Notes under the pieces: generated by a model
Seen by the model: only the letters and a program-made list of their open reading frames with translations
The model's database searches: none
Told to the model about the DNA's origin: nothing
Source: Mycolicibacterium fallax
Lineage (GTDB): Bacteria; Actinomycetota; Actinomycetes; Mycobacteriales; Mycobacteriaceae
Assembly: GCF_010726955.1 (NCBI RefSeq)
Contig: NZ_AP022603.1
Location: 3,782,001-3,846,000, forward strand
Length of the DNA stretch: 64,000 bases
Reading direction: 5' to 3'
Part shown: one piece after another, positions 1-9,557 of the stretch
Numbering within the stretch: position 1 is the stretch's first letter
How the letters are laid out: each line of letters opens with the position of its first letter
Translations under genes and position numbers: made by a program

Positions 1-1
1 C

Positions 2-1000
2 ATCGGCGCGGTCCTCGGGGTGGGCAGCAAGCTGGAGCGACGGCGGCTGCTGGCCGGCACCCGGCTGCCGCACTGGACCTTCGATGCGCTGCGGGCGGCG
101 CTGGCCGGCGTGCTGGCGCTGTTCGGGCTGTCCGCCGCGCTGACCGCGCTGTCGCTGGTCGTGCACTGGGGCAGCATGCACGACCTGTTCGGCATCACCG
201 ATTCGATGTTCGGGCAGCTCAGCCTGGCCCTGCTGTCGGTGTTGTACGCGCCCAACGTCATCCTCGGGATGTCGGCGATCGCCGTCGGATCCAGCGCCAA
301 CATCGGCTTTGCCACCTTCAGCGCCTTCACCGTCTACGGCGGCGACATCCCGGCGCTGCCGGTCCTGGCCGCCGCCCCGACCCCGCCGCTGGGGCCGATC
401 TGGGTGGCTTGGCTGATCATCGGTGCCGCCTCGGCGGTGGCCGTCGGGCAGCAGTGCGCGCGCCGACCGCTGCCGATCGGGCCCGCCGCCGCCAAGCTGG
501 CGACCGCGTCGGCGCTGGGTGCGCTGGCGATGGCGCTGCTCGGCTACGCCGGGTCCGGCGAGCTCGGCAACTTCGGCTTCGTCGGCGTCGACCAGGCCAC
601 CTTCGGGCCGGCGGTGTTCTGCTGGTTCTTCGGCATTGGGGCGCTGACGGTCGCGATGGCCGGCGGCCTGACTCGCGCGCCCAAGCCGGTCGTTGCCCCG
701 GCGGCCGACGACGGCCCCGACGCCTCAGGCGAGCCCGACGAGGACGAGCGCGCCGAGGGTGAGCGCGCCGAGGGTGAGCCTGAACCCGGGCCGGAGTTCG
801 CCGAGCAACGGGCGGACGACGCGGACTCCGCGGCCTGGTCTTCGCCGGTCACCGAGCCGATCGCCGTGCCACCCGGTGAGCCGCCCGGCGAGCCGGCGCC
901 CGCCGAGCAGGCCTCCGACCAGGGGCCGGGACTGCGGCTGGGCCCCCACGACGACCTGCCCGACGCCGAGGACCTCTTCGACGTCGACGGCGACCACTGA
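2..1000 (+). CDS. perM: PerM-like integral membrane protein, 5' end outside the window
   Basis: Reading frame is open from the first bases of the window, so only the C-terminal part (about 332 residues) is visible; a GTG at 20 is not a credible start. The visible part has several hydrophobic helices (window residues about 25-230) followed by a disordered acidic, proline-rich cytoplasmic-type tail of about 100 residues. It lies directly upstream of purN, as Rv0955 (PerM) does in M. tuberculosis, where the protein (about 455 aa) supports division-protein stability and persistence. The identification is from synteny, the multi-pass architecture and the DUF6350-like sequence; function is inferred from the family. 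Confidence 0.8.
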   Translation: MGAVLGVGSKLERRRLLAGTRLPHWTFDALRAALAGVLALFGLSAALTALSLVVHWGSMHDLFGITDSMFGQLSLALLSVLYAPNVILGMSAIAVGSSANIGFATFSAFTVYGGDIPALPVLAAAPTPPLGPIWVAWLIIGAASAVAVGQQCARRPLPIGPAAAKLATASALGALAMALLGYAGSGELGNFGFVGVDQATFGPAVFCWFFGIGALTVAMAGGLTRAPKPVVAPAADDGPDASGEPDEDERAEGERAEGEPEPGPEFAEQRADDADSAAWSSPVTEPIAVPPGEPPGEPAPAEQASDQGPGLRLGPHDDLPDAEDLFDVDGDH

Positions 1001-1087
1001 CGGAACTACACCGCTCGTCGAACCGGCCGGTGTTGGTGCGGCCGGTCTCTTCCTCGCGGAACTACACCGCTCGTCGAACCGGCCGGT
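1001..1087. repeat. Two copies of a 31-bp direct repeat between perM and purN
   Basis: The 31-bp stretch beginning CGGAACTACACCGCTCG occurs at 1001-1031 and again at 1057-1087, identical by eye. Each copy ends in the perfect 10-bp palindrome ACCGGCCGGT. The first copy begins immediately after the perM stop codon. It could be a regulatory or recombinogenic duplication; no function can be read from the sequence. Confidence 0.75.
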
Positions 1088-1132
1088 AACCCACGCGGCG
1101 GGAGGCGGGAACGGGCAGATTAAGCTGCTCAC

Positions 1133-1774
1133 GTGCCGGAATCGCTGCGTGTGCCCTCGTCTGAGCCGGCGCGGCTGGTGGTGCTGGCCTCCGGTACCGG
1201 ATCGTTGCTGCAGGCCTTGCTCGAGGCCGCCGTCGGCGACTACCCGGCCCGAGTCGTGGCCGTCGGCGTCGATCGGGACTGCCGGGCCGCCGAGATCGCC
1301 GCGGCCGCCGGGGTTCCGGTGTTCGACGTCCGCTTGCGCGCGCACCCGGACCGGGCCGCCTGGGACGGCGCGCTGGCCGCCGCGGCCGCCGACTACGCCC
1401 CGGACCTGGTGGTCTCCGCCGGCTTCATGAAGATCCTCGGCCCCGACTTCCTGAGCCGGTTCCCCGGTCGCATCATCAACACGCACCCGGCGCTGCTGCC
1501 GGCTTTCCCCGGGGCGCACGCGGTGCCCGACGCGCTGGCCTACGGGGCCACGGTAACCGGCACCACCGTGCACGTCGTCGACGACGGGGTGGACACCGGC
1601 CCGATCCTGGCGCAGTGCGCGGTGCCGGTGTTCGACGGCGACGACGTCGACGCGTTGCACGAGCGGATCAAGACCGAGGAACGACGACTGCTGGTGGATG
1701 TGCTTGCCGCGGTGGTCACCCGCGGTGTGAGTTGGGATGGCCGCAGGGCCAGGTTCGGAGGAGAAGGCCAATGA
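1133..1774 (+). CDS. purN: Phosphoribosylglycinamide formyltransferase PurN
   Basis: 213-residue GAR transformylase, which transfers a formyl group from 10-formyl-tetrahydrofolate to GAR, step three of de novo purine synthesis, in the cytosol. The family catalytic triad is visible: Asn116 and His118 in the NTHP segment and Asp154 in [13 protein letters not shown]. The GTG start gives the N-terminus [20 protein letters not shown], which matches the mycobacterial protein. The stop codon overlaps the purH start (ATGA at 1771-1774), so translation of the two genes is coupled. Length is usual for the family. Confidence 0.96.
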   Translation: MPESLRVPSSEPARLVVLASGTGSLLQALLEAAVGDYPARVVAVGVDRDCRAAEIAAAAGVPVFDVRLRAHPDRAAWDGALAAAAADYAPDLVVSAGFMKILGPDFLSRFPGRIINTHPALLPAFPGAHAVPDALAYGATVTGTTVHVVDDGVDTGPILAQCAVPVFDGDDVDALHERIKTEERRLLVDVLAAVVTRGVSWDGRRARFGGEGQ

Positions 1775-3336
1775 CCGCGAAACGACCGATTCGCCGGGCG
1801 CTGATCAGCGTGTACGACAAGACCGGGCTGGTCGAACTCGCCCGCGGACTGCACGATGCCGGGGTCACCCTGGTGTCCACCGGGTCCACCGCCAAAAACA
1901 TTGCCGACCAAGGTATTCCGGTCACCCCGGTGGAGGACGTCACCGGCTTCCCGGAGGTGCTCGACGGTCGGGTCAAGACCCTGCATCCCAAGGTGCACGC
2001 CGGGTTGCTGGCCGACACCCGCAAGCCCGAACACGTCGCCGCGCTCGCCGAGCTGGGGATCGAGGCGTTCGACCTGGTGGTGGTGAACCTCTACCCGTTC
2101 ACCCAGACGGTGGAATCCGGTGCGAGCGAAGACGACTGCGTCGAGCAGATCGACATCGGTGGGCCGTCGATGGTGCGCGCGGCCGCCAAGAACCATCCCA
2201 GCGTCGCTGTCGTGGTGGACCCGCTGGGCTACGACGGCGTGCTGGCCGCGGTGCGCGCCGGCGGCTTCACCCTCGACGAGCGGAAGCGCCTGGCGTCGTT
2301 GGCCTTCCGGCACACCGCCGAGTACGACGTCGCCGTCGCCTCCTGGATGGGTGCGACGCTGTCGGCGGAGGGCGATGGAAATAACGCTCTGCCGCAGTGG
2401 TTCGGCGGCGTGTGGCGTCGTTCGGCGGTGCTGCGCTACGGCGAGAACCCGCACCAGCAGGCCGCGCTCTACACCGACAATGCCGGTTGGCCGGGCCTCG
2501 CGCAGGCCCAGCAGCTGCACGGAAAAGAGATGTCCTACAACAACTTCACCGACGCCGACGCGGCGTGGCGTGCGGCGTTCGACCACGAAGAGACCTGCGT
2601 GGCGATCATCAAGCACGCCAACCCGTGCGGCATCGCGGTCTCCGCGGTGTCGGTGGCCGACGCGCACCGCAAGGCCCACGACTGCGATCCGCTCAGCGCG
2701 TTCGGCGGCGTGATCGCCACCAACACGACCGTCAGCGTCGAGATGGCCCGCACCGTCGCCGACATCTTCACCGAGGTCATTGTGGCGCCCGCCTACGAGC
2801 CGGGTGCGGTCGAGGTGCTCTCCGGCAAGAAGAACATCCGGATCCTGGTCGCCGCCGAGCCGATGCCCGGTGGCGCGGAGTTCCGCCAGGTCAGCGGCGG
2901 GCTGCTGGTGCAGACCCGCGACGTGCTCGACGCCGACGGCGACGACCCGAACAACTGGACGCTGGCCACCGGCGAGCCCGCCGACCCCGCCACCCTGGCG
3001 GACCTGGTGTTCGCCTGGCGGACCTGCCGCGCGGTGAAGTCCAACGCCATCGTGATCGCCGCCGACGGCGCCACCGTCGGGGTCGGGATGGGCCAGGTCA
3101 ACCGCGTCGACGCCGCCCGGCTGGCGGTGGAGCGGGCCGGCGAGCGGACCCGCGGCGCGGTGGCCGCATCCGATGCCTTCTTCCCGTTCCCCGACGGCCT
3201 GCAGACGCTGACCGCCGCCGGGGTGAAGGCCATCGTGCACCCGGGCGGATCGATGCGCGACGACCAGGTCACCGAGGCGGCCGCGAACGCCGGCATCACC
3301 CTCTACCTGACCGGGGCGCGGCACTTCGCGCACTGA
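1771..3336 (+). CDS. purH: Bifunctional AICAR transformylase / IMP cyclohydrolase PurH
   Basis: 521-residue enzyme that carries out the last two steps of purine synthesis (AICAR to FAICAR to IMP). The N-terminal MGS-like IMP cyclohydrolase domain (about 1-130) begins [13 protein letters not shown]; the AICAR transformylase domain follows, with the catalytic Lys-His pair in KHANPCG (K281, H282). The ATG at 1771 overlaps the purN stop in ATGA and was preferred over the upstream in-frame start at 1615, which lies inside purN. No missing residues or frameshift seen. Confidence 0.97.
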   Translation: MTAKRPIRRALISVYDKTGLVELARGLHDAGVTLVSTGSTAKNIADQGIPVTPVEDVTGFPEVLDGRVKTLHPKVHAGLLADTRKPEHVAALAELGIEAFDLVVVNLYPFTQTVESGASEDDCVEQIDIGGPSMVRAAAKNHPSVAVVVDPLGYDGVLAAVRAGGFTLDERKRLASLAFRHTAEYDVAVASWMGATLSAEGDGNNALPQWFGGVWRRSAVLRYGENPHQQAALYTDNAGWPGLAQAQQLHGKEMSYNNFTDADAAWRAAFDHEETCVAIIKHANPCGIAVSAVSVADAHRKAHDCDPLSAFGGVIATNTTVSVEMARTVADIFTEVIVAPAYEPGAVEVLSGKKNIRILVAAEPMPGGAEFRQVSGGLLVQTRDVLDADGDDPNNWTLATGEPADPATLADLVFAWRTCRAVKSNAIVIAADGATVGVGMGQVNRVDAARLAVERAGERTRGAVAASDAFFPFPDGLQTLTAAGVKAIVHPGGSMRDDQVTEAAANAGITLYLTGARHFAH

Positions 3337-3373
3337 CCCGCCGGTGGGATGAGACCGAAAGCGAGGCGCAGCG

Positions 3374-4282
3374 ATGATCCTCAAACCGCGACTGCCGCTG
3401 CGGCTCGTGGTGCGCCGAACCTGGGACGAGGCGGTGTGGATCCTGCTCGCCTGCGCCGCCGCCTATTTCGGTGACCGCTACCTGCTGGACGACCATTTCG
3501 AGCTGCCCGCGGTGGTGCCGCCGCTGTTGGGTACGGCGCTGGCGTTCTTCATCGGATTCAGCAACGCGCAGGCCTATGGCCGATGGTGGGAGGCGCGCAC
3601 GATCTGGGGCGCCATCGTCAACGAATCACGGTCCTGGGCCAGGGAGTGCATCTACTACGTCCGCGACGACGAGGAACTCGGGATCGCGCGGCGGCTGACC
3701 TACCGGCATATCGCATTCGTCTACGCGCTCAAGGCATATCTGCGTGACGAGCCGCCCGGCTCGTGCGACGAGGTGTTCCGGCGTTACCTCGACGAACCGG
3801 AACGCGCCCAACTGCAGGGCAAGCAGAACAAGCACAACGCGTTGTTGGACTGGCAGAGCCGGGATCTGCAGCAACTCTGCGACGAGGGCCGCATCGACGG
3901 GTACCGGTTCCTGCAGCTGGACCGGCGGATCACCAACCTGTGCGATGAGATGGGCAAATCCGAGCGCATCCGGAACACCGTCTTCCCGCCGACGTACAAC
4001 TACTACACCCAGATGTTCGTCTGGGTGTTCATCGTCAGCGTCACCATCGTGCTGGTGAATGGGGTCGGCGCCTACGGCATCCTGCCCGCATTCGTGCTGG
4101 GTTATGTGTTCGTGGTTACCCAGGGCATCGGGCTGAGGCTGTTGAACCCCTTTGAGCACCTGATGTCCGGCACTCCGCTGGATCAGATCTCGCGCGGCAT
4201 CGAGATCACCCTGTTGGAGATGCTCGGCGAGACCGATCTGCCCGAACCCGTGCGCAGCGTCGACGGCATGTATGTGACCTGA
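3374..4282 (+). CDS. Bestrophin family ion channel (RFP-TM/UPF0187)
   Basis: 302-residue membrane protein of the bacterial bestrophin family, which forms pentameric anion or cation channels in the inner membrane. The hallmark N-terminal part is visible: a first helix (about 17-33), the segment AFFIGFSNAQAYGRWWEAR, and WGAIVNESRSWARE. Further helices occupy about 215-255, and a C-terminal amphipathic part contains HLMSGTPLDQISR-like sequence. It starts 37 bp after purH on the same strand and may be transcribed with it. Ion specificity cannot be read from the sequence. Confidence 0.88.
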   Translation: MILKPRLPLRLVVRRTWDEAVWILLACAAAYFGDRYLLDDHFELPAVVPPLLGTALAFFIGFSNAQAYGRWWEARTIWGAIVNESRSWARECIYYVRDDEELGIARRLTYRHIAFVYALKAYLRDEPPGSCDEVFRRYLDEPERAQLQGKQNKHNALLDWQSRDLQQLCDEGRIDGYRFLQLDRRITNLCDEMGKSERIRNTVFPPTYNYYTQMFVWVFIVSVTIVLVNGVGAYGILPAFVLGYVFVVTQGIGLRLLNPFEHLMSGTPLDQISRGIEITLLEMLGETDLPEPVRSVDGMYVT

Positions 4283-4339
4283 CCGGCGTTGGGCATGTGC
4301 ACCGGCCCGGGCTGTGCGCACCGGTCCGGGGCGCGCGCC

Positions 4340-4470
4340 CAGCGCGCAGCTGGGTACGCGCCCATCGGCGCGTCGTGTACCAGGTTGAGCCCTCGCCACC
4401 AGCCCCTCCGCCGAGCGCTCGTCCTTGGACAGTTTTCCGGCGTGTTGTGTACCCAGGTGAGCGCTCGGCG
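4340..4470. repeat. Paired palindromic intergenic element, locus A
   Basis: Two related units of about 60 bp (4340-4397 and 4409-4470) fill the gap between the bestrophin and TIR genes. Both carry the landmarks GTAC, a central GGCG(T) and GTGTACC(C)AGGTTGAGC or AGGTGAGC. The second unit is bounded by an exact 12-bp inverted repeat, CGCCGAGCGCTC (4409-4420) and GAGCGCTCGGCG (4459-4470). The same unit pair recurs at 6026-6157 and 40417-40547. Strong RNA or DNA hairpins are possible. Confidence 0.7.
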
Positions 4471-4558
4471 AGGGGACGGGGAACCGGACCGGTTTTACCG
4501 CCATACCAGCGGGCAGCGGTGCAGGATTGAGCTGACTCGATCCGATCGGAGGGCTACG

Positions 4559-5986
4559 GTGGCCGTCTTCATCAGCTATTCGAGCCGCGACGCGCAGATC
4601 GTCGGGGAACTGTCGGCCGCGCTGCGCCGGGCGCACCACGACCTGTGGATCGACGACCAACTGCGCGGCGGCGACGCCTGGTGGCGCGCGATCCTCGCCC
4701 AGATCCGCGACTGCGACGTCGTGCTTGCGGCCCTGTCGCAGAACATGTTGGCGTCCAAGGCCTGCCAGGCCGAACTCCGTTACGCCCAGGCGCTGGGCAA
4801 GCCGATCCTGCCGGTCCAGGTCGGTCCGCTGACCAGTGTCCGCACCAACCCGCTGGCCGGGATGCAGATGATCGACTTTCAGGACCGCAGCATCGACGCC
4901 TGGATGGCGCTGGACGAGGCGGTCCGGGCCAAACGCAGCGCCCCGCCACCGCTGCCCGACCCGCTGCCCAGCGAGCCGCAGATGCCGTTCGGCTACCTGA
5001 TGCGACTGGGCGGCCAGATCGGCGAGCCCGACCTCACCGCCCAGCAGCAGTTGCTGATCGTCGCCGAACTCAAGGCGGCGCTGGAGGAGGACGGCGACGA
5101 CGACGGCGCCCGCCAGGACATCCGCGAACTGTTGGCCCAACTGCGCGACCGCGGCGATGTCACCTTCCGCACTCGCTCGGAGATCGACGCGCTGCTGTCC
5201 GGCGCCGGGGCGTCGGTGGCCACGCCGCTGCCCGCCGAGCCGGCTTCGGCACCACCGAGCGCGGCGCCGAAGAGTCGCCGTCCACTGGTGTTTGCCGCCG
5301 TGGCGGCCGCGGCGGTGATCGCCGTCGTGGCGGCGGTGGTGCTGCTGTCGGGGGGCGACCCGGCGCCGACGGCGGCGCCGGGCCGGGCCGGGCCAACCCA
5401 GTCCGCCGCCGCTGAGCCCGCGGCCGAACCCGCCGGGGACGTCGTCGTCGGTGACCCTGCCGTCGGTGACACCGCCTGCGCGCGCGCCGATGCGCCGTTG
5501 GCCCTGATCGCCACCGATGCCAACGAACCGGTGCTGCGTATCCCGCGGCCGGCCGGCTGGGAGCCCAACGAGTGGATGGCTTCGGACGGCATCTTCCGCT
5601 ACGCGCTGTACAACAACGCCCTGATGCAGGACGGTATCGCCCCCAGCGCCCTGGTCGCGTTGGACGAAGAGCGCGGCCGCACCGACCCGAACAGCATCTT
5701 CCTGCTCAAGCGCGGCGCGCTGTCGGCGATCGGCGCCACCGACGTCACCGTCGAGTCGCACACGGTGTGCGGGCTGCCGGCCGAGACGGTGCGCTATCGC
5801 ACCGCGGCGATCGCCGGCCTGGCGTCGCACCCGGCGACGGCGTTGTTCGTGGCGCTGCAGACCGCCGATCGGACCTACACGGCAACGCTCACCCTCGAGG
5901 CCGTCGACAGCGACAACCCGACCTTCCAACAGGATTCGGCGAACATGCTCACCGGCTTCCAGATGCTGCCGCCGGCCGGCTCCTGA
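4559..5986 (+). CDS. TIR domain - transmembrane helix - LpqN-like domain protein
   Basis: 475 residues with the GTG start at 4559, chosen because a GGAGG lies 6 bp upstream and the protein then begins directly with the TIR strand AVFISYSSRD. The TIR domain (1 to about 130) keeps the position of the NADase glutamate (E72 in KACQAELRYA). A helical linker follows (about 150-215), then a disordered A/P stretch, one transmembrane helix (about 241-264), another low-complexity spacer, and from about 306 an exported domain resembling LpqN/LpqT lipoproteins (PRPAGWEPNEW, AETVRYR). Predicted topology is TIR inside, LpqN-like domain outside. It has palindromic elements on both sides. Function unknown; a receptor-like or defence role is inference. 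Confidence 0.8.
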   Translation: MAVFISYSSRDAQIVGELSAALRRAHHDLWIDDQLRGGDAWWRAILAQIRDCDVVLAALSQNMLASKACQAELRYAQALGKPILPVQVGPLTSVRTNPLAGMQMIDFQDRSIDAWMALDEAVRAKRSAPPPLPDPLPSEPQMPFGYLMRLGGQIGEPDLTAQQQLLIVAELKAALEEDGDDDGARQDIRELLAQLRDRGDVTFRTRSEIDALLSGAGASVATPLPAEPASAPPSAAPKSRRPLVFAAVAAAAVIAVVAAVVLLSGGDPAPTAAPGRAGPTQSAAAEPAAEPAGDVVVGDPAVGDTACARADAPLALIATDANEPVLRIPRPAGWEPNEWMASDGIFRYALYNNALMQDGIAPSALVALDEERGRTDPNSIFLLKRGALSAIGATDVTVESHTVCGLPAETVRYRTAAIAGLASHPATALFVALQTADRTYTATLTLEAVDSDNPTFQQDSANMLTGFQMLPPAGS

Positions 5987-6025
5987 AACCTGCCGTCCCT
6001 GCCGCCGCGCGCACCGGCCCGGCGC

Positions 6026-6157
6026 CAGCGCGCACGTGGGTACGCCCGCACCGGCGGGTCGGGTACCAGGTTGAGCCCTGGCCGCCGGCCCCTCCGCTGA
6101 GCGCTCATCGGTGGACACATTCGACGGCGGGTCGTGTACCCAGGTGAGAGCTGGGCG
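6026..6157. repeat. Paired palindromic intergenic element, locus B
   Basis: Two units (6026-6083 and 6089-6157) clearly related to locus A: the first contains GTGGGTACGCCC, a central GGCGGGTCG and GGTACCAGGTTGAGCC; the second contains CTGAGCGCTCATCGGTGGAC and GTCGTGTACCCAGGTGAG. Order and spacing match locus A, so the TIR gene is bracketed by the same two-unit arrangement in the same orientation. Confidence 0.7.
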
Positions 6158-6202
6158 TGCCTGCCGGGGACAGAACCGCGCATCGGTCGTAGCGTGGGGG
6201 GC

Positions 6203-7594
6203 GTGAGCACACCGAACAACCTGCCCCGCACCGTCGGCGAACTGCGCGCATCCGGCCACCAGGAGAAGGGCGTCAAGTCCGAAATCCGGGACAACCTGCT
6301 GGCCGCGCTGGCCGCTGGGAGTACCGCCGAGAACATCTGGCCCGGCATCCACGGCTTCGAGGACTCGGTGCTGCCGCAGCTGGAGCGCGCCCTGATCGCC
6401 GGACACGACGTGGTGCTGCTCGGCGAGCGCGGCCAGGGCAAGACCCGGCTGCTGCGCTCGCTGACCAACCTGCTCGACGAGTGGACCCCGGTCATCGCCG
6501 GCTCCGAGCTCGGCGAGCACCCGTATTCGCCGATCACCCCCGAGTCGATCCGCCGGTGCGCCGAATCCGGCGACGACCTGCCGATCGAGTGGCGCCACCG
6601 CAGCGCCCGCTACACCGAGAAGCTCGCCACCCCGGACACCAGCGTGGCCGACCTGGTCGGCGACATCGACCCGATCAAGGTCGCCGAGGGCCGCAGCCTG
6701 GGCGATCCCGAGACCATCGCCTACGGCCTGATTCCCCGCGCGCACCGCGGCATCGTCGCCGTCAACGAACTGCCGGACCTGGCCGAACGCATCCAGGTCG
6801 CGATGCTCAACGTGATGGAGGAGCGCGACATCCAGGTCCGCGGCTACACCCTGCGACTGCCGCTGGACGTGCTGGTGGTGGCCAGCGCCAACCCCGAGGA
6901 CTACACCAACCGCGGCCGGATCATCACCCCGCTCAAGGACCGCTTCGGCGCCGAGATCCGCACCCACTACCCGCGGGAACTCGACGCCGAGGTGGGCGTC
7001 ATCGCCCAGGAGGCGCACCTGTCCGCCGAGGTGCCGGGCTACCTGCTGCAGATCATCGCCCGCTTCGCCCGGCTGCTGCGCGAGTCGACCTCGGTGGATC
7101 AGCGGTCCGGGGTGTCGGCGCGCTTCGCCATCGCCGCGGCCGAGACCGCCGCCGCCTCGGCCCGGCACCGCGGCGCGATTCTCGGCGAGCCGGATCCGGT
7201 CGCCCGGGTGGTCGACCTGCCCGGCATCATCGACGTGCTGCGCGGCAAGCTGGAGTTCGAGTCCGGCGAGGAGGGCCGCGAGCAGGCGGTGCTGGAGCAC
7301 CTGCTGCGCCGCGCCACCGCCGACACCGCGGCCCGGGTGCTCGGCGGCCTCGACGTGGCGCCGCTGGTCACCGAGATCGAGGCCGGGCATCCGGTGACGA
7401 CCGGCGAGCGGGTCGGCGCCAAGGACCTGTTGGCCTCGCTGCCCGAGGTGCCGGTGCTCGACCAGATCGCCGAACGCGTCGGCGCGGTCAGCGACGGGCA
7501 GCGGGCCGCGGCCGCCGAACTGGCGCTGGAGGCGCTGTATCTGGCCAAGCGGATCGACAAGACCACCGGCGAGGGCGAGACCGTCTATGGCTAG
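6203..7594 (+). CDS. MoxR-type AAA+ ATPase (magnesium-chelatase-like)
   Basis: 463-residue AAA+ ATPase, counterpart of Rv0958. Walker A is GERGQGKTR (residues about 74-82); Walker B and following strand are HRGIVAVNELPDL; the sensor region ASANPEDYTNRGRIITPLKDRF is typical of MoxR/chelatase subunits. The GTG at 6203 was chosen over the in-frame start at 6134, which lies inside the repeat element. The next gene encodes a vWA protein and overlaps it by 8 bp: this pairing is the standard MoxR chaperone module that remodels or loads substrates. The specific substrate is unknown; true Mg-chelatase activity is unlikely. Confidence 0.9.
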   Translation: MSTPNNLPRTVGELRASGHQEKGVKSEIRDNLLAALAAGSTAENIWPGIHGFEDSVLPQLERALIAGHDVVLLGERGQGKTRLLRSLTNLLDEWTPVIAGSELGEHPYSPITPESIRRCAESGDDLPIEWRHRSARYTEKLATPDTSVADLVGDIDPIKVAEGRSLGDPETIAYGLIPRAHRGIVAVNELPDLAERIQVAMLNVMEERDIQVRGYTLRLPLDVLVVASANPEDYTNRGRIITPLKDRFGAEIRTHYPRELDAEVGVIAQEAHLSAEVPGYLLQIIARFARLLRESTSVDQRSGVSARFAIAAAETAAASARHRGAILGEPDPVARVVDLPGIIDVLRGKLEFESGEEGREQAVLEHLLRRATADTAARVLGGLDVAPLVTEIEAGHPVTTGERVGAKDLLASLPEVPVLDQIAERVGAVSDGQRAAAAELALEALYLAKRIDKTTGEGETVYG

Positions 7595-9548
7595 AGTCCG
7601 GTACTCGCGCTACACCGGGGGCCCCGACCCGCTGGCGCCGCCGATCGACCTGCGGGACGCGCTGGAAAGCATCGGCGAGGACGTGATGGCCGGCGCCTCG
7701 CCGCGCCGCGCGCTCTCGGAGCTGCTGCGCCGCGGCATGCCGGGGCTCAAGGGCACCGACGGGCTGGCCGCCGCGGCCAACCGCAAACGCCGGGAACTGC
7801 TGCGCGACCACAACCTCGACGGCACCCTGGCCGAGGTCAAGCGACTGCTCGACGAGGCCGTGCTGGCCGAACGCAAGGAACTGGCCCGCGCGCTGGACGA
7901 CGACGCCCGGTTCTCCGAACTGCAGCTGGGTTCGCTGCCGTCGTCGCCGGCCAAGGCGGTCGCCGAACTGTCCGGATACGACTGGCGCAGCGCCCAGGCG
8001 CGGGAAAAGTACCGGCAGATCAAGGATCTGATGGGCGCGGAGCTGCTCGGCCAGCGCTTCGAGGGGATGAAGGAGGCGCTCGCCGGCGCCACCGACGAGG
8101 ACCGCCGGGCGGTCAAGGAGATGCTCGACGACCTCAACGCGTTGCTGGACAAGCACGCCAACGGCGAAGCCTCCCAACAGGATTTCGACGCGTTCATGGC
8201 CAAGCACGGGCAGCACTTCCCGGAGAACCCGTCGAACATCGAGGAATTGCTGGACTCGCTGGCCCGCCGCGCGGCCGCTGCGCAGCGCTTCCGCAACAGC
8301 CTGTCCCCGGAGCAGCGCGCCGAACTCGACGCGCTGGCCCAGCAGGCCTTCGGATCCCCGGACCTGATGGACGCGCTCGGCCGGCTCGACGACCACCTGC
8401 AGGCCGCCCGTCCCGGCGAGGACTGGACCGGCGAGCAGCGGTTCTCCGGCAACGACCCGCTCGGGATGTCCGAGGCGACCCAGGTGATGGCCGACATCGG
8501 CGAACTGGAGGACCTCGCCGAGCAGCTGTCCCAGGAGTACGCCGGGGCCTCGATGGACGACGTCGACCTGGACGCGCTGGCCCGGCAGCTCGGCGAGGAG
8601 GCGGCGATCAACGCGCGCACGCTGGCCGACCTGGAGAAGGCCCTGATGGATCAGGGATTTCTGGACCGCAGTTCCGACGGCAGCTGGCGGCTGTCGCCCA
8701 AGGCGATGCGCCAGCTGGGCAAGGCCGCGCTGCGCGACGTGGCCGAACGGCTGTCCGGCCGGCACGGTGAGCGCAACACCCGCCGGGCCGGGGCGGCCGG
8801 TGAGCTGACCGGCGCGACACGGTCCTGGGAGTTCGGTGACACCGAGCCGTGGAACGTCACCCGCACGCTGACCAACGCGGTGCTGCGCAGCGCGGGTTCG
8901 CCCGCCGACGGCCCGCTGCGGATCACCGTCGAGGACGTCGAGGTGTCCGAGACCGAGACCCGCACCCAGGCCGCGGTCGCGCTGCTGGTGGACACCTCGT
9001 TCTCGATGGTGATGGAGGACCGCTGGCTGCCGATGAAGCGGACCGCCCTGGCGCTCAACCACCTGATCAGCACCCGGTTCCGCTCCGACGAACTGCAGAT
9101 CATCGCGTTCGGCCGGCAGGCCCGCACGCTCAGCGCCGCGGAGCTGACCGGGCTGGAGGCGGTCTACGAGCAGGGCACCAACCTGCACCACGCGCTGCTG
9201 CTGGCGCTGCGGCATCTGCGCCGCCATCCCAATGCCCAGCCGGTGGTGCTGGTGGTGACCGACGGGGAACCGACCGCGCACCTGGAGGACTTCGGCGACG
9301 GTGCGGAATCCTTCTTCGGGTATCCGCCGCACCCGCGGACCATTGGGCTGACCGTGCGGGCGTTCGACGAGGTCGCCCGACTGGGCGCGCAGATCACCAT
9401 CTTCCGGCTCGGCGACGACCCCGGGCTGGCCCGGTTCATCGACCAGATGGCCCGCCGGGTCGGCGGCCGGGTCATCGACCCCGACCTCGACGGGCTGGGC
9501 GCCGCCGTCGTCGGGGACTACCTGAACGCCCGACGACGGCGCCGCTGA
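7587..9548 (+). CDS. vWA domain protein, partner of the MoxR ATPase
   Basis: 653 residues, counterpart of Rv0959. The long N-terminal half is helical and charged (LLRRGMPGLKGTDGLAAAANRKRRELL). The C-terminal von Willebrand A domain starts near residue 455 and has a MIDAS motif D469-T-S-F-S473, followed by the conserved TDGEPTAHLEDFG and RLGDDPGLARFID segments. The 8-bp overlap with the ATPase gene indicates coupled translation. Bacterial vWA partners bind metal and link the ATPase to its target. The gene ends 9 bp from the convergent dehydrogenase gene. Confidence 0.9.
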   Translation: MARVRYSRYTGGPDPLAPPIDLRDALESIGEDVMAGASPRRALSELLRRGMPGLKGTDGLAAAANRKRRELLRDHNLDGTLAEVKRLLDEAVLAERKELARALDDDARFSELQLGSLPSSPAKAVAELSGYDWRSAQAREKYRQIKDLMGAELLGQRFEGMKEALAGATDEDRRAVKEMLDDLNALLDKHANGEASQQDFDAFMAKHGQHFPENPSNIEELLDSLARRAAAAQRFRNSLSPEQRAELDALAQQAFGSPDLMDALGRLDDHLQAARPGEDWTGEQRFSGNDPLGMSEATQVMADIGELEDLAEQLSQEYAGASMDDVDLDALARQLGEEAAINARTLADLEKALMDQGFLDRSSDGSWRLSPKAMRQLGKAALRDVAERLSGRHGERNTRRAGAAGELTGATRSWEFGDTEPWNVTRTLTNAVLRSAGSPADGPLRITVEDVEVSETETRTQAAVALLVDTSFSMVMEDRWLPMKRTALALNHLISTRFRSDELQIIAFGRQARTLSAAELTGLEAVYEQGTNLHHALLLALRHLRRHPNAQPVVLVVTDGEPTAHLEDFGDGAESFFGYPPHPRTIGLTVRAFDEVARLGAQITIFRLGDDPGLARFIDQMARRVGGRVIDPDLDGLGAAVVGDYLNARRRRR

Positions 9549-9557
9549 CGGCGTGGC

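Noticed and set aside
3626..7390. A 1254-codon open frame on the minus strand
   Set aside because: It runs opposite to the bestrophin, TIR and MoxR genes, which all have domain-level support; its composition is the R/G/H/A-rich pattern of GC-rich shadow frames.
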